Shown in pieces: positions 61,721 to 64,000 of a DNA stretch of 64,000 nt; the first letter of the stretch is position 1, and each line of letters starts with the position of its first letter. The position numbers were made by a program, and so were the translations under genes. The stretch comes from Sorex araneus (lineage: Eukaryota > Chordata > Mammalia > Eulipotyphla > Soricidae): NCBI RefSeq assembly GCF_027595985.1, contig NC_073307.1, positions 120,197,678-120,261,677 of the forward strand, in the 5' to 3' direction. Below the pieces are notes generated by a model, which searched no databases, was not told where the DNA came from, and was given only the letters and a program-made list of their open reading frames with translations.

Positions 61721-61887
61721 GGGCTGGAGCAATAGCACAGCAGGTAGGGCGGTTGGTTGCCTTGCACAAGACCAACCCGGGTTGATTCTCAGCATCCCAT
61801 ATGGTCCCCTGTGCACTGCCAGGGGTAATTCCTGAGTGCAGAGCCAGGATTAAGCCCTGCGCATCATCATCGGGTGTGACCCAAACG

Positions 61888-61955
<68 letters not shown>
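61721..61955 (+). mobile_element. Young SOR SINE with A-run and (TA)n/(TG)n tail
   Basis: Near-consensus; tail of about 30 A, then some 30 bases of TA, then GTGTGTG. The microsatellite grew from the SINE tail. Confidence 0.93.
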
Positions 61956-61963
<8 letters not shown>

Positions 61964-61999
61964 ATAAAAGGGAGGGTTGAGGGAAACACAAAAGTTTTG

Positions 62000-62470
62000 T
62001 GTGTGGGGGAGGGGGTGGCACATCCAACGATGTTCAGGGATCATTCCTGGGGGTGCTCAAGGGTCCCTATGGGATTCCCAGGATCAAACCACGGTCGGTA
62101 GTGTGCAAGGCTACACCCTGACCACTGTGCTATTCTCCGGCCTCAGACACCAAACTTTTTCAAGAGCAACTTTTTGGAGATGGATAGTGTGTGAATTGAG
62201 GCCATACCCAGCAGCGCTCAGGGATTACTCATGCCATGACCACATCCTTTAAACAAGTCAATGTCTGGAGCTACTCCCATTCTGTGGCTGCTTAGTAAAA
62301 ACTGATAATCCCAGGGGCCGCAGCAGTGAGAAGGACACTTGTCTGGGGTGTGGCTGACCTGGATTTGATCCCTGGCAACCCCATATGGTCCCCCGAGACC
62401 ACCAATAGTGACTTCTGAGGGCAGAGCCAGGAAAAAGCCTTGGCATGGGTGGCGGTTGTGGCCCCCAAAC
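62000..62470. mobile_element. Old SOR SINEs, minus and plus
   Basis: Minus copy at 62008-62145, minus fragment at 62195-62235, plus copy at 62313-62465. Confidence 0.65.
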
Positions 62471-62559
62471 CAAAACAACATCCACAAAATTGTTATTATC
62501 CAGAGGTACATCCTAAAGGGCAAAAATAATTTGCTGTGTCTGCTAAACTGTAAATGGCT

Positions 62560-64000
62560 CTATGCATGAAATTAACTGCTTTTTTAATGGTAAGAAATGA
62601 ATTCTAAACCATAAGCAGATTTTATAATTTCTAAATCTAGGATACTAGCATCTTACATTTAATCTTGATGTGATGCAGTTATGTGCTTACATTTATTGAC
62701 TGGCTGGCTATACTCACTTTCCTCCCATATTTCCCTATGAACTTCTCTTCCCAGCACTATTTTTATTTTTAGTTAGAAGATGAAAACCATGATTTTCTTG
62801 ACAAAAGCAACAGAGTTTTACACATTGTCTCCAGCTCCCTGAATATATCACATTGTTCTCATCAGTTCTCTCGGCTGGAGGTGGGACAGAGGCCAAGCAT
62901 CACTATGTGTCCTGAGCAGACATGAATGTGTGTGGAGAATGAACAGAGCTGAGAGATGCTTAGGGTGGCAAATGCTCTCAAAAGGGGTTTTAAGCTGGCT
63001 GATGAGATAAGGAGTATCTTTGGTAAATAAATGTAAACCACTGAAAATACCAGTAAAATATGTTTAATGCCTACAATATTTTTATACATAAATTGTAAAA
63101 GTTTTACCGGTATATTGCAAAAGTAGATTCTCTTGCAGGTCAACAGCACCAGAAAACAAGCTATGTAAAAAAAATGTTCTTTAATTGATTTGTCCATTAT
63201 GTGAAAGACACGAATTATAACTTCAAAAAAAAAATCTATATTCCACTCTTAATCATACACTAAACACCTGAATATTTATTTCATCACATCCACTCACAAA
63301 ATAAATAGTAGTCTAACATATTCGGCACATTGAAAATAAAACAACCAGTTTCTCCATATATTTATTCTCTTTCCAAACATGTTTTGGTCTCCTGCTATAT
63401 CTCAGAAATGTACTAATAGCTGCTTTTAAGTTATAACATACAAAACAGTAATTCATTTCTTGGAGAAAATCTTGGGCATTACATTTTAAATAAAAATGAA
63501 ATTCCAAGTTCCCACAGACTTTCTTTTTGTTAAGTCTTTGAATCTCCTCATGGCACACATGTAAGGTTGCCTGTGACATGTGGTACCCTGACCTCCAAGT
63601 GGACATATATTGCATTTACATTTTAGAGAAAATACAAAGACACGTTCTGAAAGTAGCCTTAAAAGCCCCTTGCTTTGACACAGTAACATCAAAAGTAAGT
63701 GGGACAGTGCAATCAGAGCCATGAGTTTTATGAAAACTACTTTCCTTTTACATCATCTGTTAGGAGAAAGGTGCAACCATGATCATGTAACATTACAATC
63801 ATGAAATAACATTACTACATTCCTGAATTAATATTACCCCAATAAAAGGCACATTTTTCAAATATCGAATTAATAACATCTGAAAATCAAGAGGATACAT
63901 TAAAAATTAAGCACTTAATTTGTAAACCTTGATAAAAGATTCTAGTTCAGTTTCTTGAAAAGTTTGTGAGCTTTTAGTAAGAGTCGTCAGGAATTGCAGG
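62560..64000 (-). other. SINE-free unique tail, possible SPTY2D1 3' UTR
   Basis: About 1.4 kb with no SOR SINE, unusual in this window, and AT-rich. On the minus strand it contains AATAAA-type signals (for example near 63272 and 63361). In human, as I recall, SPTY2D1 is the next minus-strand gene beyond UEVLD, so this may be its 3' UTR running off the window edge. No coding exon of SPTY2D1 was found. The 78-111 codon minus frames here resemble no family I know. Confidence 0.3.

Overview
The window is nuclear DNA from a shrew (Soricidae, most likely Sorex). It is saturated with one tRNA-derived SINE family, the Sorex-type (SOR) SINE: a head reading 'ggggctggagcgatagcac', a B-box-like 'gggttcgaatccc', a body with 'cccatatggtcccctgagca' and a tail 'gtgtgacccaaaaagc' plus A-run. 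A second form, here called SOR-B, shares the head but ends in a 'gagcaaatcgatgagcaatg'-type segment. Many copies are young, with intact target-site duplications (TSDs), and nearly all long open frames are SINE or microsatellite artefacts. Older mammal-wide MIR and L2 fragments, L1-type 3' ends, two solo LTRs and large microsatellites fill most of the rest.

The main gene is UEVLD (ubiquitin E2-variant fused to a lactate/malate dehydrogenase-like domain) on the minus strand. All 12 coding exons can be placed from a CpG-rich promoter near 46 kb down to the stop codon at 5.7 kb. Exon phases join without a break into a predicted 472-residue protein, one residue longer than my recollection of the human protein (471). 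The UEV half lacks the E2 catalytic cysteine. The dehydrogenase half keeps the nucleotide-binding glycine motif but has Gln where the catalytic His of LDH would be.

To the right, on the plus strand, lies what I interpret as the SPTY2D1OS/MISFA locus, the equivalent of the mouse Kastor/Polluks locus that encodes two sperm mitochondrial micropeptides. Coding exon 1 of the MISFA/Kastor peptide is at 52088. A remnant resembling its second exon is near 59027, apparently without a splice acceptor and with a reading-frame shift. Just downstream a 41-codon, two-exon ORF (59237-59308 joined to 60366-60419) is intact and is the best Polluks candidate. The last 1.5 kb is SINE-free and may be the 3' UTR of SPTY2D1 on the minus strand, based on remembered human gene order only.

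Layout: 1-5.7 kb intergenic repeats downstream of UEVLD; 5.7-46 kb UEVLD exons and repeat-rich introns; 44.9-46.6 kb CpG-rich promoter; 46.7-52 kb L2/SINE mosaic and unique sequence; 52-60.5 kb MISFA-type small-ORF locus; 60.5-64 kb repeats, then unique sequence. Exon boundaries come from reading splice signals and recalled homology, not from alignment software. Repeat boundaries are mostly good to about 10-20 bases.
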